DNA from: Cloeon dipterum
Lineage: Eukaryota; Arthropoda; Insecta; Ephemeroptera; Baetidae
Assembly: GCF_949628265.1 (NCBI RefSeq)
Contig: NC_088786.1
Location: forward strand, 14,756,001-14,820,000
DNA length: 64,000 bases
Reading direction: 5' to 3'
Under the pieces are notes generated by a model. That model searched no databases and had not been told where the DNA came from. It saw only the letters and a program-made list of their open reading frames with translations. Each line of letters starts with the position of its first letter. The first letter of the stretch is position 1. This document shows, one piece after another, positions 37,035 to 49,600 of this stretch. A program made the position numbers and the translations under genes.

Positions 37035-37967
37035 GCGCGCGTGCGGTTGATGCGAGTCACCTAATTTGCATTACCAGTCCATTAAGACGTACTTACCAGA
37101 CTGGCTGTGCACGTCGGGCTATAAATTTTGTCCTAATATGACGTTATATTAGCAACTTCTGTAAATTTATGGTATTTATGTGTGAATAACTAGTTCATGA
37201 ATGCCAAAACTTTGTGAAAAGATGAAGAACTCTAAGTTAATATAAGTTGTAAGGAATTAAAAAATTATACATTTTCAGTATTTTGTTTGTTATGGGCAAA
37301 CAATTTTTATTGTATATCACGATATTTTTTGTGATGGACTTCTGCAGAATGTTTGGCCAACACAAGGGTAATGTGAAAAATAATAGCAAATATATAGTAT
37401 TCATAACGGATGAACTGCCAGGAGTTTTTCCACGGACGAAGAGGTTAATTTTAAGTCATTAAGGTCATTAATAATATTATTATTTATTTACTCTCACACT
37501 TTGTCATATATACTTAAATGTTTATCACAAGTTAATTACAAATGAGAATCATGGGAGAAAGGGCGAAACTTGAGGACAACAAGTAACTAAGACACTGCTC
37601 TGGAGGACAAAGCCGAAGTGAGCCCAGACTCATTCATCTTTGAAATGAATGAAATCTTTACTCAGCACAAACATAATATAATAGGGTAATTTAGCATTTG
37701 TAACCTGAAATTGAAAAATAAATCTCTAGCTCCGTAGTCCTGAACGCTTTTCTCATAATTTTTAAGTCATTTGATTGTTTTTCCCTTAATTACTTCTGCC
37801 AAGAGTCGCTGCCGTTTTTCGTATAAATTTACGATTGCGTATTTTGCGAATTGCTGCCACTTGCCAACCCTCAGTTGTTTTTCCCTCGTCAAAATTACGA
37901 GCTGCATCGAGTTCAGCATCCCTCAACCAGAGGGCAGAGTTGGCTTGTAGGGTTGCAGCCCTTTACA
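33346..37967. other. Intergenic stretch, no supported gene
   Basis: AT-rich DNA with a GC-richer block at 35.1-35.7 kb whose ORFs overlap on both strands without domain features. It contains the GT microsatellite at 36949-37033. No RNA gene recognised. Confidence 0.4.
36949..37033. repeat. (GT)n microsatellite
   Basis: About 40 GT dinucleotides interrupted once by GGTG. Translations through it (poly Cys-Val) are artefacts. Confidence 0.95.
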
Positions 37968-38482
37968 TTGTGGGTGTTAAAAGGTGAATATGCTGCGTGG
38001 AATTTAAACTTCCCAACAATTCGTGTTTGAGCGGTGACTTTATTTAGCCAGGTAGACAGAATTGAACTGTGGAAATACACATCTAATAAATAATTCGAAT
38101 AGCCTAAATATCATTGTGAAAATATTTCTTAACTAGCAGATTAAAACTCAAAAACGTATGAACAAAATAGTTTTGGCAATAAACTATTGAACTATGAACA
38201 CATTAAAACATCAAAAGATAATAAGATATATCTCTCACCCCTAGGCGGGTTCCAATCGTTTGTGTCTTGCTCGCGCGCTCAAAGCGGCCTTGCGCGGATT
38301 ACTAAATTACAAGCGTGCAACTCTGCAAATCAATAATAATATTTATGATATTCGAGTTATTTATTAGATGTGTATTTCCACAGTTCAATTCTGTCTACCT
38401 GGCTAAATAAAGTCATCGCTCAAACACGAATTGTTGGGAAGTTTAAATTCCACGCAGCATATTCACCTTTTAACACCCACAA
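37968..38482. repeat. 515-bp element with 133-bp near-perfect inverted arms
   Basis: Arms 37968-38100 and 38350-38482 are reverse complements at 131 of 133 positions by eye, starting TTGTGGGTGTTAAAAGG. The roughly 250-bp centre is AT-rich with a GC-richer patch (38240-38300) and has no coding potential. Arm identity this high means recent insertion or gene conversion between the arms. A foldback-type or long-TIR non-autonomous DNA transposon is the simplest explanation. No clear target-site duplication was visible. Confidence 0.85.
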
Positions 38483-39005
38483 CATAATGGGTATCACTTT
38501 AAGAGGATGAATCATGAATTTCCAATAAACAGTGTGTTTCTATAATTTTTTTGAGTGTCTTTCAGCCAAAAAGTTGTTTGATAGGCATTATTAACATTTT
38601 CGCAGCAAATATTTTGAACAGCACTTTGACTAAAATTCACATTTCAACTGGAAAATAGCTTTTGCATATATTTTTAATTTTGTTAATAAGACAGTTAAGG
38701 AAGTGAATTTTGAATACTAATAGCCAGCCATGCAGTTTTTGCAATACTATACAAATCAAGGCTCAAAAATATTTATAAATAAAATAGAAAAATTGAGGCG
38801 TCACTATTAGAAAACGAGCATTTCTTCGAGATCATTAAAATATAATTAGTATAGTATTATTGAAAATTTAAAACAAAACCTCTTTATTACTCGCTTATGC
38901 AAGGAGGTAAACATATTATTTTGTGGCTTTAAATGTAATGTAAAAAAGATTTAGTCTCGACTTCTGGAGCGAATGGATTGGTAGCAGGACTGTTGAATCG
39001 ATGGG
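38483..39005. other. Spacer upstream of the FP25K-like gene
   Basis: AT-rich, about 520 bp, no feature recognised apart from presumably holding the promoter of the next gene. Confidence 0.35.
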
Positions 39006-40531
39006 ATGGAGCCGAGACAATCTGACTTGCAAGAAACTCAAAACGAACAATTTGAGAGTCATGGAACACAATCTGCAAGTGGATCCAAGTTTCTGATGGC
39101 AAAGTTGGTCCTAGATGAGTCACCACAGTTATTTCCTGACGAGTATCGTAGTCAAGTTTATCAGCCCCCACATCGAAGGTGGTCAGCATTTTCGCCTTCA
39201 AGAGCTTGGAAGTACAACTCTCCGTGGTCTTGGAGAGATGAAATAAGGTATCAGCCCCAGACCTTGAAGTCAATCGAGGACACCGTGGAAAACTTAAGGG
39301 TTGTCTCGCAAAAGTTGAGAGAGCAGGTTTTATCCATCCAAAGCTATGTTCTTAACAGTCAGAGAACAACCAACAAAGCTGAGAATACCAACGCGAGAAT
39401 GGGACTCGACCTGGTTCACGAGAAGCACTTCGAGTTGGAGATGGAAATAAAGAAACTGAACATCGAGATAAACGAACTGAAGCAAAGGAACTTCTCAAAT
39501 GACCTCGAACTGGCTGGCATTCCGCAGTGTGGCAACGAGAAACCGATCGATAAGCTGGACAAATTGGCACGGATCATAGGTGCACCACCCGTTTCAGTCT
39601 CTGTTACAGACGCGTTTTGGCTGCGTAAGTCAGGATATGGTGGACAAGCAGGACCCAGCCTTTTGGTAGTCAAGTTTTCTTCAGCAAGCTCAAGGGAGGT
39701 CTGGCGAAAGAATAGGAAAATTTTGCAGGTCAGAAATATAACATTTCGATTTTAAAATAGGTCCATATTGAAAACAAATTTACAAATTTAATAAATGATA
39801 ATATATAAAAAATGAAATTTCATAATTTATATTGTTTTTATGCTAACTGATGCTAACATTTAAAATCATTAACTTCACCAAATGAGAAAATATTTTGTTC
39901 CAAATTAATTTTTCTGTCGTTTTAGTTGGCCTTAAAGTAACACAATAATAACAAAATCGCTGCTCTGCTAACCAGCAATAAAAATTACTTAGAATCTAAA
40001 ATACCGTTATTTGGTTAGTTATAATATTACACATAAAATGATCAAGTTAGATAAATATATTTATTCATTAAACACCAATGGTGTACAACTACACAATTAT
40101 TTACGATTTTTATTGAGCAAATCGGGTTTCAAATAAATGGCAAATTTCATCGCTAATTAACAACTGCACAATCATCTTTTCAATTTTTATTTTTAATTTG
40201 GCTTAATTGTTCAACAATTTACCAACAGGAATTGACATGGCGGGATGATTGTGACTGTCCAGAGCAGCTGGATAATTTATCTGCGCCTCCAAGATACCGT
40301 CTAAATCGACCAAAATGCATAAAAGTTTATGAGAGACTCACCGCTTTGAACAAGAAATTGTTATTCTATACTCGCTGCGCAGCTAACATGTATGATTTTA
40401 AATGGGTTTGGGTGAGTAATGGAAACATTCTGGTAAAGCGTTATGACGAGAGTGAATGTATCAAAATCCGCTGCAAGGAAGATGTGGCCGAGAAAATTAT
40501 AGATCCAGTAAGAAAAAACCGAAGATATTAA
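39006..40531 (+). CDS. FP25K/retroelement-ORF1-like coiled-coil protein, 2 exons
   Basis: Exon 1 (39006-39728) and exon 2 (40229-40531) join in phase 0 and give about 341 residues. The N-terminal 90 residues are Ser/Gln/Trp-rich and unrecognised. Residues about 90-165 are a coiled coil (ending EMEIKKLNIEINELKQRNFS). It leads into LELAGIPQCGNEKPIDKLDK, a central segment with PSLLVVKFSSASSREVWRKN, and a C-part with LTALNKKLLFYTR and FKWVWVSNGNILVKR. This order (coiled coil, N-x-(L/V)-E-(L/I)-x-G-(I/V)-P, VKF...R..W, LT..N..L......YK(W)VW..NG.I.V+) is that of the FP25K-like family. It is known from baculoviruses and, abundantly, from ORF1-like proteins of insect retroelements. The intron, intact frame and lack of an adjacent reverse transcriptase suggest a host-retained copy. 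Possible roles are nucleic-acid or protein binding. Confidence 0.7.
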
Positions 40532-41303
40532 AAGAGTTCTCGAGGAAAAACGATTTGCATAAATAAATAATGTTCAACACTACCTAATTTTTAACTATCT
40601 GACAATATATTAACATAAAAAAATGCTCTAGCTTTTTACGAATTATTGTTTTATTTTTTTAAATACATTAAAACTTGAAGTCATATACTGTATGTTCTTT
40701 TCACCTGAATTAATATTTGGGATGATTAAATACTGTATAAGCTTAAAACCAACCATGTAACTTTCATATTATGTTTGTTTGCTGACATGCACGCTTCAAA
40801 ATACCTTTTCTATTCTGTAAATTGGAATTCCCTGAAATTGGCAAACAGACTGGAAAATTATATTATTATATTATTTTGATTTGTCAGAAAATAAAAAATA
40901 TGCAATTTTTATATTAATATTTTTGTTTGAAGATTATTTTTTGAGTTCTAAAAATATGATCTGCGCGTGGCTAATTATCAAGACAAGCATATTTTTGCCT
41001 AGAATATTTGGCCCATTTTTTTAATTTGTGAATAGAGAAAAAAAAATTTGTGTGTCATTTATGGAGATAATTAATTAATTTTACTGTTGATATTTCTTAG
41101 TCTTAATTAGTTTTTAATTATTTTAACAGGACTACATTGAACTCAGTAGCTAATCTACTGATTAATTGATTTTAATGTTAGCATTTAAAAAATTTACAGT
41201 TTCATCTAAAACTTTTTAATAACGTCTTTAAGGCTGAATTAATTTTACTTCGGATCGAACCAGAGATTCCAATTAATCTACAAATTTGATTAAATAATCT
41301 TGT
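40532..41303. other. AT-rich spacer
   Basis: Separates two convergent genes. An AATAAA near 40562 probably ends the FP25K-like transcript. Nothing else recognised. Confidence 0.4.
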
Positions 41304-43908
41304 CTACTGAAGGCGATGCAGTATCTCAAGCAGCCGCTGCACGATGAGCTCGACCTGCTCAGCTGGGTTTTGGTCGACCTGATCTCGTTTCGCGCCGCGC
41401 AGCAGCTCCGTTGTAGTGTCCAGTCTCTCATCAGCAACAGCCTCCTCCAATGCTATCAACTGGGCTGGCGCGAGTGAGCTGATTGCCGCAGCCAGGCCTT
41501 CGGGGCCCAGCTGCTGCATGATGTCACAAAAAGCACTCTGCTGCTGATAAAGCTCCTCCATCAGTTCGGACAACACCTGCTCCACGTTGCCCTTCTGCAG
41601 ATACTCCTGCAGCACCTGAGAATTATTTACTTTAAATTCAATGAAGTGCTGTGTATACAGTTTTATGGGGAACCAGCTCCAGCAGCTTAATTATTAATTT
41701 AAAATATTCAAATAAAAATAAAACGCTTTCTTTTTCAATACTACTAAAAAAGGAAATATTAATAATCAAACGCCAGTTTGCTTACTAGTTTTAAAACATT
41801 CCCTCCCCTAAAAAGTTGTTGGTTACAATTTGAGTAGTACATACCATTAGATCATCTTTGTTGAGCAGGCCGAAAAGGTTCTGCAGCCTCTCGTTTTGCA
41901 CGACTGACTTGAGTTTAAAAATGAGCTGCTGATCAGTCCTCTCGTGCAAAATAAACATAATTGCGATCTGCTCAAGCGAGTTGATGGCGTTGTTCAGGCT
42001 GTTGGCGATGTTACACGAGCGCTCCTTGTGCCTGGTTGCCTCCTCGCGACTGAATTTGACCACCTCCTCCAGTACTTGCACCTTTGAACCAGTCGGCATG
42101 AGCCTGGAGCCGATAACTTGGTGCCTTTTACCTGCTGTTCGAGAGTGGCGTTCTTGAGCACCAGCTGCTGCACCACGGGGTCTTCACTCTGTGGAAACTT
42201 GCTGTTCATAAGAAACTGCTTCAGCGTCAGGTTGTCAGTGACCAGCTTCTCCAGCAGCACCTGCGTCAGGAACTTGCGGTTACGTGCCAGCTCGTGATGC
42301 AGCAGGTTCTTTTCGTTCCTGATCTTCCGCATCTGCTGTTCAACTCGCTCAAGTTCCTCCACACGCGCTTGACTCTCCAGCTAATAAGCCCAAATTAAAT
42401 GCATTATCATATTGTGAGAAAAGAGACGCTCACCAGTCTCTGCTCGACATCGCCGAGATGGTGCACTAAGCGGATCATTTGACCTGGTAAACGCCAGCAA
42501 TCTGGGTCGCCCTCATAGCTCCACAACTGCCGGAAACACTTTATTGCTGCCTTCCTTGCATCTTCCTCGTCTTCTGTTTGTAGAGTTGAAACCACTTCGT
42601 CACCCTGAGCAGGCATGGTCAAGCCTAGGGAGTAATGCCAAACGTGGAGGTTGGACGAGGTCAGCTGTGTTTTACGTCTCCAACAGCTCAGCAACGAGCA
42701 GTTTCCATATCTAAAAATGATAGTTATAAAAATTGTTAGATATCCATTAAAAACACTTTACCTGTCAAATTGCTTCAACTTTAAAAACTTTTTCGCATTC
42801 GCTTTCTCCATCTTTTCCAACCTCTTTACGTCGATCTCAAAAGTCCTTAAAATAATGTATCATAAGAATTAGATAAAATATTATGATTGTCGTATTGATG
42901 CTCTTCTTTATGCTCTTCGTTTAACATAGCCCAGATATTCTGAGTTTTTTTTTAATTCTACCGTTAAGATCGTTTTTCATTTATTTAATTTAAGCTTAAT
43001 TAATTTAAGAAAACCAGATAGGAACCAAACTACTTTTATAATATGTTGATTATTTATGTCGGCTCATTGATATGCAATAAATTCTATCAACTAGTCAAAA
43101 CTCTCCGTAAATTTTGTAAGTATTCAAGCCTAAAAAGATGATCTCATACTTTGTTGCTTGGTTAATGCTGCTTATTTGAAACTTTAATAACCGAACGTAG
43201 TCGTTAATTGCAGCATTTTCCGCCAATTTCGGCCACATAGCACCCAGGTGAGGTTTTATCTTCTCCAAATGCTCCGTCCGAAGTTTGGTCATACGGATTT
43301 TAAAGGCCAGCTGCTCCTCAAACTTCAAATTTAGGTTGAGAAATTCAATTTTTGTCAAGTTTTTTAAATAAAAATTACCTTTGAGCGTACCTGCACGAGC
43401 TCTTGAAGGACATGATCGGGAAAAGTGTAAATGTCAGCCGTGTCCCACGACTGACCTGAAGAAATACGTGTGAAGAGCACTTCGTACTCGAGCCTGAGGG
43501 TTTGCAGTGCCAGCCAAGTATCCAGGACATCATCAAAGCGCTTTTTGTCCACATCAAGCTGTTCGCAGCGACACTTCACAGTATCCAAAGCGCAAATAAT
43601 GGAAGAGCAAATTTCACTGCGGAGGGTCTGAATGATTTCATCCTCGTTTGATTTTTCCGCTGCCTGGAAATTTTTCAGAGAATTCCTGGAAATTTTCTTA
43701 GGATTTCATTAAGAAGAAGAATGGAACTAAAGCTTTGGCACCTTAATTGAACTACCCGGTTCACCGCATTTTGCAAAATAAATTCTTGATCTATAGGAGA
43801 GGTGCATCCACTTGTTTTTTCTATTTTCCCACGAATCCGTCTTCTAAACATTGAGGATGGAATAGAGAAAATGACAAGAGAGTCAGTTGGCCTGATTTTT
43901 AATTTCAT
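41304..43908 (-). CDS. Coiled-coil protein, 601 aa, 8 exons, family unrecognised
   Basis: Exons on the minus strand: 43908-43742, 43685-43379, 43322-43150, 42845-42762, 42710-42434, 42380-42132, 42081-41845 and 41615-41304. Every junction is GT-AG with matching phase, and the total is exactly 602 codons. The second exon could instead end at 43391 in the same phase. Introns are very short (about 50-75 nt), except those before exons 4 and 8. The protein is almost wholly alpha-helical with heptad-like stretches (RVEQQMRKIRNEKNLLHHEL, LEQQVQVLEEVVKFSREEA, VEQVLSELMEELYQQQSAF). A Trp-rich insert lies near the middle (SNLHVWHYSLGL, FRQLWSYEGDPDCWRLPGQM), and the end is QRLLEILHRLQ. There is no signal peptide, membrane segment or catalytic motif. 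Size and helical design resemble cytoskeletal or spindle subunits such as augmin/HAUS proteins, but I found no diagnostic signature, so that is only a suggestion. Confidence 0.75.
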
Positions 43909-46670
43909 TGTTGGTGTCGGACTTTTGCAGTAATTGTCGTAATTATCTACATATGTATTTAATGTAATGCAACAAAGCAACCTCAACAATCAGAGAGTAC
44001 TTTCGGCTGACAATAAAGCCCCTATATGTACTGTGAATTTTGAAATATTTTATGCTCAAGCGGATGGGTATAAGGTAGCAGAGAAACAATTTTTATAAAG
44101 AGAGAAAAATACTCATGGGAAGTTAAATCAAACTAAAATTTACATAATGATCAAAAGAGTTTTAATTTTTTCTTCTTAAAATTTCACTAATAGCCATCTA
44201 GCTCTATGTAGAGCTAAACTATTACGTAAATTTTACAACATATTTTTTAATTGATAGTTATTTAATAATTTACTTTTTTATGTGATTAGACTTTATTATT
44301 TAACATTTTCAATTGTGTACGACGGAAGAGAATAAATAGCAATATTTACTAATATATTTTTAATCACTATTGGGTGAAACGCCGGCACAGCGATGAGTAT
44401 GCAACCCGCGCATCTTGCCCTTTGCCTTTGCTGCTGCCACGATAGCGCCGGTATCAAGGGCAGACATTAAACGTTATAGAGTGGAATATATTTGAAGGAT
44501 AAAAGAACAAAAATTTCTAAAATGTTTTTCAACTCGTTATAAATATTGACGAATCTTTTTAGATAAACTTGTATGTGAGTTTACAGTTGAAAATATTTTT
44601 GTTTACGCTTAAAACAACAACTTGTCACACTACGTGAGTGCGCAAGAGCAGCAATCATGAGCCGGAAAAGACTCGGAAAAATCATGGCCAGTTGGGATTT
44701 AAATGTGTAGCGTTCTTCTCCTCTCTCTTCACTTCGGAAGTTTTTCTGAGTACAAATAGGTAAACAAAATTGTAAATTACTTTTTAAACTTAAATTAACA
44801 TTAGATTTACATTCATTTCTATATCCTTCATTGATTTTAAAGCTAACAAATTGAAATAGGCATGCCCAGGATGGAAACGTTGAGTTTTTTCATAAAGTTC
44901 AGTTAAATCACGGGAACTCCCACGAGAGAGTTCCCGTAGCCCAAATAGAACAGGCAAGTCTGGCAGCTGGCTAGGGTGGTCTAGACATGGGAAATTAAAA
45001 TTAGGTTTTCAATTAGTAATAAATTTAATTCGGCCGCGATTACCACACTATTCTCTTTCGATTGACGAACAGGCGAATTACGGCGGAGTTTTAAAAATTC
45101 GTGTTTTGCATTGATGGTATGCAGCCTGTTCGTCAGGTCACTTTTGCTCCCCACTCGTCGCTGCAGCGGCTGTCATACTCACAAGACCTGCAGCAGCCGA
45201 AGCGACAAGAGTGTCCTAGCTACAACTCTAAGTGCAGTTATTTTAACTTTGTCTGCTGAAATTAAGTTATTCTACGAAGGCGATTATTTATAAATCGTGT
45301 GCCCTTCCCAACTTTCGCACCACTCGTCGTCGTAAAGCTGTTGGCCGAGGGTGCCTTAAAAGCGTGTGTTTGATAAGTAACGATTTGAATCCGGACTCGG
45401 GGTGTGGGCATTTAAATATGTTGTGAATTATATATTGTTTATTATTATTTTATGTTAATCTACTTTTTATTGTTTTAGCGTTACTTTAAAATTTATTATA
45501 AGTTATTATAAAACACATTTGTTGGCAAATCATGAAATTTGAAATATTTTTATAGAATTTATATTATTTTACAGTTGTTCAACTCTTACTTCGACGTGTA
45601 TTTCCAAATTCCACTCCTTTGAGAGAAAAATAACGCTCGCATATATGAGGCAGAATCTGTGGTGTTTCAAATATCTCACGCAGCCGACCAATTCTAACAC
45701 CCACACTGGTGACTTCCCCGACGTGTAACATTTTTTAATTTGACACATTGATATTACAGAATGTCAACTCAAAATATATAATATAATATGTTCATAGGGT
45801 TAGGCGTTTCACTTTCGGCTCGCTAGATAAAACTGAAATCTATTTTTACTTAATTTTTTCTAACATAACTTTTCCGTTTTAATTCAGTGCACTATCTTCA
45901 CTCAGGTTTTTACTAGTATGACCAATTGTTTTATGATGAATTTGTTAATCCTAAATGTTAAATCTTGACTGCATTATTACTCAAGCTATACGTTTATTTA
46001 CAGCGTACTTTTTCAAATTTTTTATTTAATATTTTCAAACTTCTTGTGCTTCTTGAGGCATTACTGTTTTAAGCAGTAATGAATTTTTATGAAATTATAC
46101 AATTTACTTTTATTATTTCCTGTGATTAAAAGCTCCATACCCTAATTTTAGCACTGTTTATGTTAAAAACACTTTTCCTTGGCATTATAATCTGTCGGGA
46201 ATCGCCATAATAATTTAATTCCAAAAAGAGTAGTTTTTACTCTAATACATACAACTATCATTCCATCCCAACAATTTATTTTAATTGCAAACTATCACCA
46301 TTAGGGGGTTTTTAAACTTTAAAATCTAACATCAAAGGGATACAATGAAAATGAGGATAGAAGGGAAAACTTGCCACAAAAAAGGACAATATTATTCAAA
46401 ATTTCAGTCCTAGTGTTGCCACGTTTGTATAGTGCAACACAGGATATTAATATTTAATAATATTTTGACATCCTCGCGTGGAATTTGCTTCTCTGCCTCA
46501 ATCAGCATTTCTCACACCTCCTGGAGATTTGTTTTGCTCCTTTGCCTATTATTTCCGATATTTGCTTTGTCAGCTATTACCAATTCTTAATTTACATGAA
46601 AAATAAAGGCATGTGTTATAAATAATATATGTTTGTTTACAGAAGGCTATAAATTTTTTGAGAGCAAAAG
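43909..46670. other. Intergenic stretch, no supported gene
   Basis: AT-rich, about 2.8 kb between divergently transcribed genes. Short ORFs (for example 45111-45293) have no protein-like features. No repeat with clear boundaries recognised. Confidence 0.4.
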
Positions 46671-49600
46671 ATGTTTTTTTCGAAAGTCCTCATAGTTTTG
46701 CTAACTTTCTGTGAGTATTTTCCAACCTGAAACATTTGAGATGTTAATCACAAATATGTACTTTAGACTGCTATTTAACGGATGGATATCTGTTCAGCGT
46801 TGGACGATCCAGTGACATAAATGCTTGTCTAACTGATGATTATAACGCCAGTATTGCATTTGTCAATGACTTTTGGACACCAGGTCAGTATACATCTTTG
46901 TTTGGAAAATTTTTATTGGATATATATTGTTAGCAATTCCAAAGAGGTACCAGACGCTTACTCAAAATAATATCCATAATTTGATTTTTCTGGGGTAGTT
47001 TTTCACCCCTTCTTGAACAACAATTCTCTTCATAACAATATTTTTTTTGCTATTTAGATGATTTTAAATTGGAAATTTAAGTTATTCATTTTGTCTGACC
47101 AAGTCATGATTTTTACTCCAATTTGAATCACTATTTGATTTAAGCTATATCAGATTTAAATAAATTTCAATATGCTTTAGCTTCATCAAATTAATATTTT
47201 GCGAAGTCAACAATAATGCATATTCTTTTGGCTTATTTTTGTCAAAATTTTATTTAATTTGGCTATTAATTATTTCAATTAGCTTTTAAAGCACAGACAA
47301 GACCGTTTTATTATCCTGACTACACTAAAGTGGACGTCTTTGGCTTACGTGGCAAGAACAACAAATTTCAAGACTGCAATTTAGCTACAGAACTCAACTG
47401 TCCTTGGGAAGTAATCAATTTAGAGAAAATACGAAACATGAATGGAAACGTTGATATGTACCCACCAGTTGCTGACTTCCGATGGCACGGTAAATCTTAT
47501 GATAGATGACATGATTTTTAATTTTTTTTGCAAAAATTTATTGATTGCATTTTTCATGCCATTATTTGCGGTTGTACAGATATTCCGGTTTCTGTGAGCG
47601 AAGGAGATTTCATATCGCAAATCTGGAGAAGTAAAGAGTGGCGTGTACATTATTCGATTCTCGCTAAAGGAGACATTCAATTTTTGATCTCTAACGACTC
47701 TGATTTGAAAACTGGATACAACATCAATATTAGAGAAGAAGCTGCTATTTATCAGTACTGCTCTTACCTGAATCCTAAGCCTGAGCACAATCAACATTGG
47801 ATGTCTGAGTCAGAATGCGAACAACTAAACTTTGCCCATGTTAGATTAGCACTCATATTTCATTTTATTCCAATTTTAAAGTGTTTTTTAAGGTTTCAAA
47901 TATGATTGACGGGAGGAGATGGAATCTTTTTACATTTGAATTTGGCATCAACGAGTTGGATTATTTGTCCATAAACAGCCAGAAAACTCTGTTGCTGAGC
48001 AATAAAATGTAGGTATTTTCAGTTACATATTCTTGATGTAGTGTGGAATAGAGTGTAATCATTATGCGACCTAATTTCGTTTTCAAATTATAGCAATGCC
48101 TCAACTACAGCATCGAATTCTGAAAGCTTTTCGTTCAGGATCGATGACATAGGAATTGTCAAACCTCACTATTGTAAGATTAGTTCTTGTTTGATAATCC
48201 TTTATAATTATCAATGTTGTGCGTTACAAAACAGATTATGTCCTACGCCCTAAAAATTCCAATTCAGCATCGATGGAATCACGATTGGATATCACCAACG
48301 AAAGCCGGGAATTTTGTGCTGACGTTGTCTACCACATAAATCCATCCATGGTGCCGGGAAGAGACGCGTTCATTGTTGAGCTGATCAATAAGAACATTAA
48401 ACGATCCCATCGCTTTGCTGCAAGTGACTCGCCAAATTTTTCACATCAATGGCACACGGAGAGAATTGAATATCAGCTTGAACCTGGATTCGTTGGAGAG
48501 ACTCTAATGAAACTAACAGTGCTTGAACCGCACATCACTATTGGTGGTATTAAATTTTGCACAAGAGGTAAATTTTCCGTGACCAAAATTATGTTTGCGA
48601 TGCTAATTTTCTTTTAATTACCTAGGGGACACCGTCATAAAGCCAAAAAATAACTACACCATGACAGACTGTCATTCGCTGTCGAATCACCTTAGCTCTA
48701 TTCAAGAGGCAAATGCCACAAAAAGCGTTGAAATTGGTATTAAAAATAATTACAAATAAACGAAAGCATTAAAATCTGGTTGTTTCAGTTACAAAAAATT
48801 GGAAATTATGTGAAGACCTAGACTTTGATGATTGCTCTGGAATTATGGCTTGCCAGGCCAAATCTTGCAAATGCTTTACCGGCTTCTTAGGTCAAACATG
48901 CGAAGAACGTGAGTGTGGTACCAACTATATTCAACTGTACCAGTGTTTATCATTAATTAAATATCTAGGTTGTGAACCCCCTACATTTGGGAGCGATTGC
49001 AAAAGCGTCTCTCAAAGCAAATGCAAAAACAACAAAATGAGTCTTAACAACGGAACGTGCTTGGAAGATTGCGTTTCTGAAACACTCAAATATCCCGAAT
49101 GCATTGATGGTATTAACCATTGTAATATCAATGAATTGTGTGTCCAAATTAATCTCTTTTTAGAAATAATAACTGCCGCACCTTTCATCGTGCTCACTGG
49201 GGTGAGAAAAATCGTTTTAGGAATGAATGAGAGTTTAATTGGCGTTACCAGCTACCATCACATTGAAGTTCAATACAAGAAGGTTTGTAGCTTTACTGGT
49301 ATTATGAAATTGCTTACTTTTTACGCTTTTGCAGTCATTGAATAAAGATAGCAGTGAATGGCAGACGAAAGATTATTTCAAATCAGACGGTCCGCTATTT
49401 TATTTAGAAAATCTCGAGCCAGGGACACTTTACATAATAAGATTCGTTCTTCATGAGGCAAAGGAATACGAGCAAAATTTGCTTCCTGGCAAGGAAAAGC
49501 AGGCACAAACCAAACCATGTGTTGCAACAAGTATGCTATAGACGAATAATGTTGTAAGCATTTTTCACTAATTTAATATTGCAGACACCACGCTCATCCG

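Noticed and set aside
36859-37141. Cys-Val repeat ORFs
   Set aside because: Translation of the GT microsatellite.
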